Below are positions 18,001-27,395 of a stretch of 64,000 bases of DNA, piece by piece. How positions within the stretch are numbered: the stretch's first letter is position 1; each line of letters begins with the position of its first letter. A program made the translations under genes and the position numbers. The stretch covers positions 62,001-126,000 of the forward strand of contig NZ_PDVP01000012.1 in assembly GCF_002727065.1 (NCBI RefSeq), written 5' to 3'. The notes under the pieces are model-generated. The model saw nothing but the letters and a program-made list of their open reading frames with translations. It was not told where the DNA came from and did not search any database. Source of the DNA: Zhengella mangrovi. Its GTDB lineage: Bacteria; Pseudomonadota; Alphaproteobacteria; Rhizobiales; Rhizobiaceae.

Positions 18001-18034
18001 AAAAAACAAAAAACCCGCCGGCAGACCGGCGGGT
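18001..18034 (-). terminator. Strong terminator after second universal stress gene
   Basis: The 9-bp stem ACCCGCCGG (18013-18021) with CCGGCGGGT (18026-18034) has a 4-base loop. On the minus strand it is followed by a T-rich run (TTTTTTGTTTTTT). It starts 25 bases past the stop of the gene at 18059. Confidence 0.92.
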
Positions 18035-18058
18035 CGATGCAGTCTCGTCAAAATGCTG

Positions 18059-18898
18059 TCAGCGCGACATCAGGGTGATGGCGGGCATGGATTTCAGCAC
18101 GGTCCGTGTCACGCCGCCAAACAGGCGTTCCGCCAGGCGCGAATGGGAATAGGCACCCATCACCAGCATGTCCGCCTGCGTGTCGGCGAGCCGGTTCTCG
18201 ATGATGGCAGACGCCGCCACGCCGTCGGAGATCTGTGTTTCCACCGACACTTCGACGCCATGGCGTGCCAGGACGGCTGCGATTTCCGCCCCGGCGACCG
18301 CGCTGCTCTGGTCGGCATTGTTGGGCGGATCGACTGTGAAGACCTCGACCGATCCGGCTTCGCGCAGGAAGGGAAGCGCGTCGAAGGCGGCACGGGCAGC
18401 CTCGCGGGTGCCGTTCCAGGCAACGAGGATCTTGTCCAGTTTGGCGGGCATTTTCGCCGCGTAGGGCACGAAGAGAACCGGGCGGCCGCCTTCGAACAGC
18501 AACGCTTCAACGTCGTCGGCAGGGGCCGCCGCGTTTCCGGGTTCGGGCTGCCCGACGATCACGAGGTCCGCGCAATAGGCGGACGACAGGGCGGCCACGG
18601 CGCTGTCACCGATGAAGCTCTCCATGTCGCGCCATTCCAGCGAGACACCGGCGGCGCGTGCCTTTTCCGTCATCTTTTCCTTGAGGTCGCGGGCTCTCTC
18701 GCGCCCTTCCTCGAGATTTGTTTCCAGAACGCCCGCGTCGGGAAAACCGATCGGCGTCGCATAGGCGGCCGCGCTCGGCTCGGCATGGACGGCGATGATG
18801 TGGCTGTCATGCTGGCTGCCGACCAAGATGGCGGTTTCGAGCACGCGTGCCCCCGTTTCCGCATCGGGAATGATCGTGACGATCGTCTTGTAGGTCAT
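18059..18898 (-). CDS. Universal stress protein (two-domain UspA type), copy 2
   Basis: This 279-residue tandem paralogue of the gene at 17046 has the same N-terminal (MTYKTIVTIIPD) and C-terminal pattern; MGAYSHSRLAERLFGGVTRT is the nucleotide-binding glycine motif. The middle (about residues 60-140) diverges more between copies than the last 100 residues, which suggests conserved nucleotide binding and different partner binding. The ATG at 18898 has GGGAGA upstream. An FNR/FixK-type site is centred 104 bases before it, in nearly the same position as for copy 1. Confidence 0.92.
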   Translation of the reverse strand: MTYKTIVTIIPDAETGARVLETAILVGSQHDSHIIAVHAEPSAAAYATPIGFPDAGVLETNLEEGRERARDLKEKMTEKARAAGVSLEWRDMESFIGDSAVAALSSAYCADLVIVGQPEPGNAAAPADDVEALLFEGGRPVLFVPYAAKMPAKLDKILVAWNGTREAARAAFDALPFLREAGSVEVFTVDPPNNADQSSAVAGAEIAAVLARHGVEVSVETQISDGVAASAIIENRLADTQADMLVMGAYSHSRLAERLFGGVTRTVLKSMPAITLMSR

Positions 18899-18995
18899 TG
18901 GTTTCTCCCTTCTTCGGACCCGTGCACGGCCGGCTTTGCCTGCCTGCGGTATCCCTCCATGGCCGCGACCATGCAGGACGAGATTTCACCCTGCC

Positions 18996-19009
18996 TTGAT
19001 CGGCGTCAA
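18996..19009 (-). promoter_or_regulatory. FNR/FixK-type box upstream of Usp copy 2
   Basis: On the minus strand the site reads TTGAC-GCCG-ATCAA, with the same half-sites as the box before copy 1 and a different spacer. It lies in the 114-base gap between the CinA-domain gene and this Usp gene, centred 104 bases before the Usp ATG. Confidence 0.7.
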
Positions 19010-19012
19010 TGC

Positions 19013-19765
19013 CTACATGTTCGGGGCCCCGGCCGTCACGCGGTCCTGGACCATGGCCTCGACCGCGGCGACGGCGGGCGCGAGCACATCCTGCGAACGT
19101 GCCCGGACGACGATATCGGTCCAGAAACGGGTCCCTTCGTATTTCGGGTAGGAGCCGATGATCGTTTCCGGATGTTCCTTCTGTATGACGCCAAGGCGAT
19201 CCCCGATGGTTCCTTCGCCGAAGGGACAATGGACCGACTGGGAAATCAGCCGGGCGCCGGTTTTCAGGGTCGGCATCACGTTGTCGAGCATCGCCTGGAA
19301 AATCGAGGGCACACCGGCCATCACGTGGACATTGCCGATGACGAAGCCGGGTGCGACCGAAATCGGGTTCTCGATGTGCCGGGCGCCGTGTGGCATGCGC
19401 GCCATGCGCCGGCGCGCCGGGGTGAAGTCCATGCCGCGCTTGTCGTAGTGGGCGGCAAGAAGCCGTTCGGCCTCGCTGTCGGTCTCGCAAGGCACCCCGA
19501 AGGCTGCCGATATGGAATCGGCGGTGATATCGTCATGCGTCGGCCCGATCCCGCCGGACGTGAACACGTAGGTGAAACGCGCGCGCAGGGCGTTGACCGC
19601 TTCGACGATGGCCGGCTCGTCATCGGGCACGACCCGGATCTCCTTCAGGTCGATGCCGACAGCGGTCAGCATGTCGGCCAGATGCCCGGCGTTGCGGTCC
19701 TTCGTCCTGCCGGACAGGATTTCGTCGCCGATGACCACCATGCCGGCCGTAATGATTTCGCTCAT
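19013..19765 (-). CDS. CinA N-terminal (MoCF/molybdopterin-binding) domain protein
   Basis: This 250-residue protein consists of the MoCF_biosynth-type domain of competence/damage-inducible protein CinA (COG1058). Typical segments are VVIGDEILSGRTKDRNAGHL at the start and TSGGIGPTHDDITADSISAAFG. In full CinA this domain is an ADP-ribose/NMN pyrophosphatase-like unit of pyridine nucleotide recycling. The C-terminal deamidase domain is absent here and is encoded separately at 21769 (pncC). I take the second ATG (19765), which has GGAG nine bases upstream; a start two codons earlier is too close to it. It is divergent from wrbA. Confidence 0.88.
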   Translation of the reverse strand: MSEIITAGMVVIGDEILSGRTKDRNAGHLADMLTAVGIDLKEIRVVPDDEPAIVEAVNALRARFTYVFTSGGIGPTHDDITADSISAAFGVPCETDSEAERLLAAHYDKRGMDFTPARRRMARMPHGARHIENPISVAPGFVIGNVHVMAGVPSIFQAMLDNVMPTLKTGARLISQSVHCPFGEGTIGDRLGVIQKEHPETIIGSYPKYEGTRFWTDIVVRARSQDVLAPAVAAVEAMVQDRVTAGAPNM

Positions 19766-19834
19766 GCACATATGCTCCGGTTTCCGCGCGCGGAGGTTCG
19801 GTCATGCCGCCCATCCTGGCAAGCATGCTTTTTC

Positions 19835-19861
19835 ATGAACAATCTGTCGTTCATCGTTCAT
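19835..19861. promoter_or_regulatory. Candidate operator in the divergent CinA-domain/wrbA region
   Basis: ATGAAC at 19835-19840 and GTTCAT at 19849-19854 form an inverted repeat with an 8-base spacer, and a third GTTCAT follows at 19856-19861. It sits 80 bases upstream of wrbA and 70 upstream of the divergent gene. The cognate regulator is unknown. Confidence 0.4.
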
Positions 19862-19940
19862 CTTTCAATCTCGAATCCAGACGATATCTGCCCTCCTGAA
19901 AAGCCGGTCCCGGCGGGATCGGCCAACAAGGAGATTGGAA

Positions 19941-20540
19941 ATGACGAAAGTACTCGTTCTCTATTACAGCAGCTGGGGTCACATGGAAGCCATGGCCCGA
20001 TCCGCGGCCGAAGGCGCGCGGGAAGCGGGCGCCGATGTCACGGTCAAGCGCGTTCCCGAACTCGTTCCGGAGGAAGTGGCGAGGGCAGCGCACTACAAGC
20101 TGGATCAGGAAGCGCCGGTTGCCGAACCGCTGGAACTGGCCGACTATGATGCCGTCATCTTCGGCATTTCCACCCGTTACGGCATGATGGCTTCGCAGCT
20201 GAAGAATTTCCTCGACCAGACCGGCCCGCTCTGGGCGAAGGGCGCGCTGGTGAACAAGGTGGCTTCCGTCATGGCCTCCACCGCCACGCAGCACGGCGGC
20301 GCGGAACTCGCCCTGATCACCACCCAGGCCGCGCTTCAGCATCATGGCATGATCATCGTTCCGCTTTCCTATGCCTACCAGGACCAGGTCGGCAACGACG
20401 TCGTGCGTGGCGGTGCGCCCTACGGCATGACCACGACCAGCAACAGCGACGGTTCGCGCATGCCGTCCGACCAGGAACGCGACGGCGCCCGGTTCCAGGG
20501 CCGCCGTGTCGCGGAAATTGCCGCGAAGCTTGCCGGCTGA
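19941..20540 (+). CDS. wrbA: NAD(P)H:quinone oxidoreductase, type IV
   Basis: The 199-residue flavodoxin-fold protein matches WrbA in length and motifs. [13 protein letters not shown] is the FMN phosphate loop, [20 protein letters not shown] is the family block around the second FMN loop, and GGAPYGMTT is the late conserved segment. It reduces quinones by two electrons with NAD(P)H, avoiding semiquinone radicals, and acts in the cytoplasm as a tetramer. The ATG at 19941 follows AAGGAG; an in-frame TTG two codons upstream is not needed. It ends in a hairpin terminator. Confidence 0.95.
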   Translation: MTKVLVLYYSSWGHMEAMARSAAEGAREAGADVTVKRVPELVPEEVARAAHYKLDQEAPVAEPLELADYDAVIFGISTRYGMMASQLKNFLDQTGPLWAKGALVNKVASVMASTATQHGGAELALITTQAALQHHGMIIVPLSYAYQDQVGNDVVRGGAPYGMTTTSNSDGSRMPSDQERDGARFQGRRVAEIAAKLAG

Positions 20541-20554
20541 CATCCCTCGACCGG

Positions 20555-20584
20555 ACCGGGGCACCATCGGCGCCCCGGTTTTCG
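20555..20584 (+). terminator. Rho-independent terminator after wrbA
   Basis: Stem ACCGGGGC (20555-20562) pairs with GCCCCGGT (20572-20579) across a 9-base loop and is followed by TTTT. It starts 15 bases after the wrbA stop. Confidence 0.82.
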
Positions 20585-20664
20585 TGTACGGTCTGCATTG
20601 CAGCCGCGGCCAACATGGGCCACAGTCCCGGACGAGGCATTGAACGTGGGGACATGCGGAATTC

Positions 20665-21630
20665 ATGGGTGCGACGCTTCTTCTGTCGACAGTTCTCGGC
20701 CTGCTGGCTGTCGCACTTCACATCTGGTGGTATGCGCGAAAGACCCGCGGCATCGCGCAGTTCGCCGAAACGATGGTGCCGCCGACCGGCCGCTTCGTCA
20801 CGGTCCGGGGCCGCAAGTTCCACATCGAGGATCGCGGGCAGGGGCGGCCGATCGTGTTTGTCCACGGCCTGGCCGGAAACCTGCACCATTTCGACATTCC
20901 GCTGTGGCCGTCCATGGGCCAGGGATACCGCCTGATCGCCATCGACAGGCGCGGGTCGGGTTACTCCGAGCAGGACTGGGGGGACGACGGCGCGATCACC
21001 ACCCATGCCGCTGACATTGCGGCCATCCTCGATGAACTGGGCGTCGAGAAAGCGCTCTACGTCGGTCATTCGCTGGGGGGTGCTGTCTCGTTGGCCGCGG
21101 CGCTGACCACGCCTGAAAAGGTGGCCGGCCTTGCCCTGATCGCGCCCCTGACCATGCACGTACCGGATATCGCTCCGCAGTTCCGCCCGCTGTTCATCCG
21201 GTCACCGCGCATGCGCAAGTTCCTGGCGCATACCTACGCCATTCCCGCTGCCGTCAAGGCCACCGAGGAGACGCTCGATTTCGTCTTCGGCCCGCAGCAG
21301 CCGCCGGACGATTTCGCTGTCGGCGGGGCAGCCCTGACCGGCGTTCGCCCGTCCCATTTCTATGCCGCGTCGACCGACTTCGTCTCGGTCGAGCGCGCCA
21401 TGCCGGAAGTGGGCGAGCGCGTGGGCGAGATTACCGTCCCGACCGGCATCCTGATCGGCACGGCCGATCGCGTGCTGGATTACCGCCGCCAGGCCCTGAC
21501 GATGGAAAAGCGGCTGCCGGGCACGGATGTCCGCCTTCTCGACGGGGTCGGGCACATGGTCCAGTACGCGGCGCCCGAGGAAACCGCTGCCTTCGTCAAG
21601 GCCATGGCGGCCCGCGCCTTCCCGGCTTGA
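20665..21630 (+). CDS. Membrane-anchored alpha/beta hydrolase
   Basis: This 321-residue alpha/beta-hydrolase fold protein has one N-terminal hydrophobic anchor (MGATLLLSTVLGLLAVALHI). The oxyanion region is VFVHGLAGN, the nucleophile elbow is GHSLGGAV (Ser), the acid is in LIGTADRVLD and the catalytic His in DGVGHMVQYA, so the triad is complete. A cap-like region (about 160-215) with PRMRKFLAHTYAIP lies between strands. Substrate class (esterase, epoxide hydrolase, haloalkane-type) is not evident; a Ser nucleophile favours an esterase or C-C hydrolase. It is probably transcribed alone between the wrbA terminator and the tRNA gene. Confidence 0.85.
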   Translation: MGATLLLSTVLGLLAVALHIWWYARKTRGIAQFAETMVPPTGRFVTVRGRKFHIEDRGQGRPIVFVHGLAGNLHHFDIPLWPSMGQGYRLIAIDRRGSGYSEQDWGDDGAITTHAADIAAILDELGVEKALYVGHSLGGAVSLAAALTTPEKVAGLALIAPLTMHVPDIAPQFRPLFIRSPRMRKFLAHTYAIPAAVKATEETLDFVFGPQQPPDDFAVGGAALTGVRPSHFYAASTDFVSVERAMPEVGERVGEITVPTGILIGTADRVLDYRRQALTMEKRLPGTDVRLLDGVGHMVQYAAPEETAAFVKAMAARAFPA

Positions 21631-21665
21631 TTGAATCGCCCGGTCAGGATACCGGTCTCACCCGT

Positions 21666-21751
21666 GCCCCCTTGGTGGAACTGGTAGACACAAGGGACTT
21701 AAAATCCCTCGGCCCTAGGCCGTGCCGGTTCGAGCCCGGCAGGGGGCACCA
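21666..21751 (+). tRNA. tRNA-Leu (UAA anticodon)
   Basis: This class II tRNA has acceptor stem GCCCCCT pairing with AGGGGGC, an anticodon stem GGGA/TCCC around loop CTTAAAA (anticodon TAA), a long variable arm (CGGCCCTAGGCCG) and the T-loop GGTTCGAGCC. The terminal CCA is encoded (21749-21751). It reads UUA and UUG codons, which are rare in this GC-rich sequence. Confidence 0.96.
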
Positions 21752-21768
21752 TGTTCCGGTCCGGACCG

Positions 21769-22260
21769 TCAATCCTTGAGCGCGGCGAGCAGCATTTCCA
21801 GCGCGTGGACAACCGTTGCCCGGCGGACGCCGGCGCGGCCGGCGTCTGCAAAGATCCGGTGCTGCGTGAGGACCGGTTCACCGGCCCTGGCCAGACCGAA
21901 CCATACCAGCCCGACAGGCTTTCCGGGCGAACCGCCGCCGGGGCCGGCGATCCCGGTCACGGAGACGGCGAGTCCTGCCCGCGAGCGCGCGAGCGCACCC
22001 GCCGACATTTCCGCCGCTGTTTCGGCGGACACGGCGCCGAAGCGCGCAAGGGTTTGCACCCTGACGCCGAGCATCTCCTGCTTGGCCTCGTTGGAATAGG
22101 TCACGAAGCCGCGGTCGACAACGTCCGACGACCCCGCGATATCGGTCAGGGCGCCCGCAATCATGCCGCCGGTACAACTCTCCGCCGTCGCGATCATCAC
22201 GCCGCGCTCCCGTGCTGCCGCTAGGACGGCGCTTGCAAGCGCTTCCGTGACCGCGCTCAT
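21769..22260 (-). CDS. pncC: Nicotinamide-nucleotide amidohydrolase (CinA C-terminal domain)
   Basis: The 163-residue stand-alone PncC deamidates NMN to nicotinate mononucleotide in pyridine nucleotide salvage. Key segments are [15 protein letters not shown] (catalytic Ser/Thr region), [15 protein letters not shown] and [20 protein letters not shown]. Its ATG overlaps the ispDF stop (ATGA), so it is co-translated with ispDF, an arrangement common in alphaproteobacteria. The matching N-terminal CinA domain is encoded about 2 kb away. It is convergent with tRNA-Leu, whose 3' end is 18 bases from this stop. Confidence 0.95.
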   Translation of the reverse strand: MSAVTEALASAVLAAARERGVMIATAESCTGGMIAGALTDIAGSSDVVDRGFVTYSNEAKQEMLGVRVQTLARFGAVSAETAAEMSAGALARSRAGLAVSVTGIAGPGGGSPGKPVGLVWFGLARAGEPVLTQHRIFADAGRAGVRRATVVHALEMLLAALKD

Positions 22261-23450
22261 TCAGGCACCTCGCCGGGATAGACCACGCTGGCCGTGGCGA
22301 TGGCGGCAATGCCTTCCCGGCGGCCGACGAAACCCATCTTCTCGTTGGTGGTGGCCTTGATGGAAACACGGTCCGCGCCGGTCCCCAGCATGGCGCATAG
22401 CGCCTCGGTCATCGCCGCGCGGTGAGGGCCGACCTTCGGTGCCTCGGCAATCAGCGTGATGTCGGCATTGGCGATCCGGCCGCCCCTGGCCTTCACGAGC
22501 CCGACGGCATGCTCGACGAAAATCCGCGATGGCACTCCCTTCCATTGCGGGTCGGACGGCGGAAAGTGCGTTCCGATGTCCCCGGCGCCGATGGTCGCCA
22601 GAAGCGCGTCCGTCAGGGCGTGCAGTCCGACATCGGCGTCGGAGTGTCCCGAAAGGGTCCTGTCATGCGGGATTTTGACGCCGCAAAGCCAGACGTGGTC
22701 GCCCGGGCCGAACGTGTGCACGTCGTAGCCGTTACCGGTCCGGACATCCGGAAACGTGGCGCCCAGGATGCGTTCTGCCATGGCAATGTCCCTCGGCCAG
22801 GTGATCTTGATGTTGTCGGGCGAGCCGGCGACGAGACGGACGGGCAGGCCGGCCCATTCGGCGATCGCCGCGTCGTCGGTGAAGCGGGCATGACCCTGCG
22901 CCTTCGCGCGCCGGTGCGCGTCCAGGATGAATGCGAAAGGAAAGGCCTGCGGCGTCTGGGCGCCATGCAGCCGGTCACGGGCGATGGTTCCGGCGACATG
23001 GCCCGCATCGTCGGCCTTCTTGAGCGTGTCGGAAACCGGTACGGCCGCCAGCACGCCGGAGTCCGGTGACATTGCATCCAGCACGCGGTCGATGATCGCG
23101 TGATCGCAGAAGGGGCGGGCGCCATCATGGATCAGCACGTGGTCCGGCACATCGCCGGCCAGGGCCTCCAGCCCGTTGAGGACCGAATCCTGCCGGTCCG
23201 CACCGCCGACGACGGCCGAAACGCGGCGCGGATCAAGGCCCGCGGCAGCCTCGGCAAAAAGCGCGGCATCGTCGCCGTGGATCACGACGACGATTCGCCG
23301 GATGGCCGGATGCGTGACATACCGATCCAGCGCATGGCGCAGCACGGCCTTGCCCCCGATCCGCCGGTATTGTTTCGGCCCGTCCGCCTGGCCGGCCCGT
23401 TCGCCGCGGCCCGCAGCCACGATGATTGCGTCGATCCGTTGTTCTGCCAT
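22257..23450 (-). CDS. ispDF: Bifunctional IspD/IspF (MEP cytidylyltransferase / MECDP synthase)
   Basis: The 397-residue fusion catalyses two steps of the MEP isoprenoid pathway. The N-terminal IspD half (about 1-230) has the nucleotide loop [12 protein letters not shown] followed by PKQYRRIGG, and LIHDGARPF. The IspF half begins near residue 237, with [11 protein letters not shown] supplying metal ligands Asp243 and His245, then [19 protein letters not shown] take the ATG at 23450, where the IspD domain starts; an upstream GTG adds no homologous sequence. The fusion is standard for many alphaproteobacteria. It is divergent from dusB. Confidence 0.96.
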   Translation of the reverse strand: MAEQRIDAIIVAAGRGERAGQADGPKQYRRIGGKAVLRHALDRYVTHPAIRRIVVVIHGDDAALFAEAAAGLDPRRVSAVVGGADRQDSVLNGLEALAGDVPDHVLIHDGARPFCDHAIIDRVLDAMSPDSGVLAAVPVSDTLKKADDAGHVAGTIARDRLHGAQTPQAFPFAFILDAHRRAKAQGHARFTDDAAIAEWAGLPVRLVAGSPDNIKITWPRDIAMAERILGATFPDVRTGNGYDVHTFGPGDHVWLCGVKIPHDRTLSGHSDADVGLHALTDALLATIGAGDIGTHFPPSDPQWKGVPSRIFVEHAVGLVKARGGRIANADITLIAEAPKVGPHRAAMTEALCAMLGTGADRVSIKATTNEKMGFVGRREGIAAIATASVVYPGEVPE

Positions 23451-23563
23451 GTTCGCCCTGTTCCTGACCCATCCTTGCACCGGCCGGGCCAAAGGCATAG
23501 TCGGCAACGCGTGCCGGCGCCACCCTGCCAGACGCTTTCCTGCGGTGCGACGAATATTCGCGA

Positions 23564-23592
23564 TTGCATCGGAATGGGAAACTGTCTAGAAA
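23564..23592 (+). promoter_or_regulatory. Candidate promoter of the dusB-ntrBC operon
   Basis: TTGCAT (23564-23569), a 17-bp spacer and TAGAAA (23587-23592) resemble a sigma-70-type promoter 34 bases before the dusB ATG, in the 175-base divergent region with ispDF. Confidence 0.4.
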
Positions 23593-23625
23593 ACAGGCAG
23601 ACAAAAGAATGCACGAAAATTAATC

Positions 23626-24654
23626 ATGCCCAACCTGGCAGCACTTGCGCAACCCTTGACGATTGGCTCGGTCGCCGTCCCGAACCGGGTCTTCCTGGCA
23701 CCGATGTCGGGCGTCACGGACCAGCCGTTCCGCCTGCGCGCCCACCGGGCCGGCGCGGGCCTGACCATATCGGAAATGGTCGCGTCTGGCGAGTTGGCGA
23801 AAGGGCGGGCCGAATCGGTGCGCCGCATCCGGCTGGCAGGCGTGCCGGTGCAGTCCGTTCAGCTCGCCGGCCGGGAGGCGGAGGCCATGGCCGAAGGCGC
23901 CCGGATCGCCGAGGAGGGCGGGGCCGACATCATCGACATCAACATGGGCTGTCCGGCGAAGAAGGTAACCGGAGGCTATTGCGGTTCCGCGCTGATGCGC
24001 GATCCGGACCATGCCCTGTCGCTGGTCAGCGCGGTCGTCGCTGCCGTGTCCGTGCCGGTCACGCTGAAGATGCGCCTTGGCTGGGATGACGACAGCCGCA
24101 ACGCGCCGCTGATCGCCCGCATGGCGCAAGATGCCGGCGTGGCGATGATCACCGTGCATGGCCGCACACGCCAGCAGTTCTACAAGGGCAGGGCGGACTG
24201 GCGCGCCATCCGCGCCGTGCGCGAGGCCGTGTCGGTTCCCCTGGTGGCCAATGGCGATGTCGAATGCGCGGAGGATGCCGCCGAAATCCTGGAACAGTCC
24301 GGTGCGGATGCGGTGATGATCGGGCGCGGCCACTACGGCCAGCCCTGGCTTGCCGGAACGATCGCGGCGCGCGCGATGAGCCCGTCTGCTGCCCGGGCTG
24401 CTCCTGCATCGCGCCGCGACCTCGCGGCCTACGTTGTGGAGCACTACCGTGACATGCTCGACCTCTACGGTGAGCAATCCGGCCTGCGCCAGGCACGCAA
24501 GCATCTGGGCTGGTACCTCGACCGCCATGCGGCCTTCTGCCCCGCGCAGACCCGCGCGGCCATCATGACCGGAACCGATCCGGAAGCCGTCATCGCGGCC
24601 CTCGAGCTCGCCCTGACAGAAGACGCCTTTTTCACGAAACGGAGTGCCGCATGA
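23626..24654 (+). CDS. dusB: tRNA-dihydrouridine synthase (DusB type, NifR3)
   Basis: The 342-residue FMN-dependent TIM-barrel enzyme reduces specific uridines of tRNA to dihydrouridine with NADPH. The catalytic Cys lies in [20 protein letters not shown], the FMN site at the start is [14 protein letters not shown], and the phosphate loop is [16 protein letters not shown]. It is the first gene of the ntr operon, where it is traditionally called nifR3; its TGA overlaps the ntrB ATG (ATGA). This linkage is a hallmark of alphaproteobacteria. Confidence 0.96.
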   Translation: MPNLAALAQPLTIGSVAVPNRVFLAPMSGVTDQPFRLRAHRAGAGLTISEMVASGELAKGRAESVRRIRLAGVPVQSVQLAGREAEAMAEGARIAEEGGADIIDINMGCPAKKVTGGYCGSALMRDPDHALSLVSAVVAAVSVPVTLKMRLGWDDDSRNAPLIARMAQDAGVAMITVHGRTRQQFYKGRADWRAIRAVREAVSVPLVANGDVECAEDAAEILEQSGADAVMIGRGHYGQPWLAGTIAARAMSPSAARAAPASRRDLAAYVVEHYRDMLDLYGEQSGLRQARKHLGWYLDRHAAFCPAQTRAAIMTGTDPEAVIAALELALTEDAFFTKRSAA

Positions 24655-25793
24655 AGCCGGCCGCACAGTCCATGCCGAGCACGGCCGATCCGGCCCAGCT
24701 CGTTCTCAACACCATCCGCCATCCCGTCATCATGGTCGACGAGGGCGGCTACATCACCTTTGCCAATGCCGATGCGGAATCTTTCTTCCGCTCGTCCTCG
24801 GCCATCCTGGCGCGCAACCGGCTCGACCAGTTCATTCCGTTCGGCTCGCCACTGGCGACCCTCGTGGAGCAGGTCCGCGAGCGGCGCGCGCCGGTCAATG
24901 AGTACCGCGTCGACATTTCCTCTCCGCGGCTCGGTCCCGACAAGGTGGTCGACATCTACGTCGCTCCGGTGATCGAGATGCCGGGCTCCGTCGTGGTGAT
25001 GTTCCAGGAACGCACCATGGCCGACAAGATCGACCGCCAGATGACCCATCGCGGCGCGGCGCGCTCGGTCACGGGTCTGGCCGCCATGCTGGCCCACGAG
25101 ATCAAGAATCCGCTGTCGGGCATCCGAGGCGCGGCGCAATTGCTCGAACTCTCCGCTTCCGACGAGGACCGCGGCCTGACCCGGCTCATCATGGACGAGA
25201 CCGACCGCATCGTCGCGCTGGTCGATCGCATGGAGATCTTCTCCGACGAACGGCCGATCGACCGGACCCCGGTCAACATCCACGTCGTCCTCGACCACGT
25301 GAAGGCACTGGCCAAGAACGGCTTTGCCCGCAAGTTCCGCATCCACGAGGACTACGACCCGTCGCTTCCGCCCGTATTCGCCAACCGCGACCAGCTCGTC
25401 CAGATCTTCCTGAACCTGGTGAAGAACGCCGCCGAGGCCCTTGGCGACCGTGCCGACGGCGAGATCACGCTTTCCACCGCATTTCGCCCGGGCATCCGCC
25501 TGTCTGTGCCCGGCACTGCCGAGCGCGTGTCGCTGCCGCTCGAATTCTGCGTCCGCGACAACGGCCCCGGCGTGCCGGACGATATCCTCCCCTATATCTT
25601 CGATCCGTTCATCTCCACCAAGACGAACGGATCGGGACTTGGCCTCGCGCTGGTGGCCAAGATCGTCGGCGAGCATGGCGGCGTCATCGAATGTGACACC
25701 TCGTCCCGCGGAACCACCTTTCGCATCCTCATGCCGGCCTGGAAGCCGGGAAGCAAAGAGTCCGGCGAGCCCCTGCCGGCAACGGAGATCTGA
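24651..25793 (+). CDS. ntrB: Nitrogen regulation sensor kinase/phosphatase NtrB
   Basis: The 380-residue cytoplasmic kinase has an N-terminal PAS domain (about 10-125, [17 protein letters not shown]-like start), a HisKA dimerisation helix with phospho-acceptor His149 in [12 protein letters not shown], and a HATPase_c domain with N-box [11 protein letters not shown]1 box [11 protein letters not shown] and G2 box GSGLGLALV. It phosphorylates and dephosphorylates NtrC in response to PII signals of nitrogen status. No membrane segment is present, as expected for NtrB. It overlaps dusB by 4 bases and is 3 bases from ntrC. Confidence 0.96.
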   Translation: MKPAAQSMPSTADPAQLVLNTIRHPVIMVDEGGYITFANADAESFFRSSSAILARNRLDQFIPFGSPLATLVEQVRERRAPVNEYRVDISSPRLGPDKVVDIYVAPVIEMPGSVVVMFQERTMADKIDRQMTHRGAARSVTGLAAMLAHEIKNPLSGIRGAAQLLELSASDEDRGLTRLIMDETDRIVALVDRMEIFSDERPIDRTPVNIHVVLDHVKALAKNGFARKFRIHEDYDPSLPPVFANRDQLVQIFLNLVKNAAEALGDRADGEITLSTAFRPGIRLSVPGTAERVSLPLEFCVRDNGPGVPDDILPYIFDPFISTKTNGSGLGLALVAKIVGEHGGVIECDTSSRGTTFRILMPAWKPGSKESGEPLPATEI

Positions 25794-25796
25794 TCC

Positions 25797-27254
<1,458 letters not shown>

Positions 27255-27395
27255 CGGTCGGCCCCGCCTCAATTTGGCCACCGCGCCTTCATAGCGCTTC
27301 CTTTCGCGGTCTTTTTGTTGCAGAATCGCCACATTGCGTTGCAATAGAGACACGCTCGGCCAATCAGGCCGATCCGGAACGGTGGACGGTTTCAC

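Noticed and set aside
19849-19861. LexA/SOS box (GTTC-N7-GTTC) upstream of wrbA
   Set aside because: The two GTTC elements are only 3 bases apart, which does not match the alphaproteobacterial LexA spacing.
21666-21751. tRNA-Leu as an integration site for a mobile element
   Set aside because: No integrase, direct repeat of the tRNA 3' end, or composition shift was seen on either side; neighbours are core genes.
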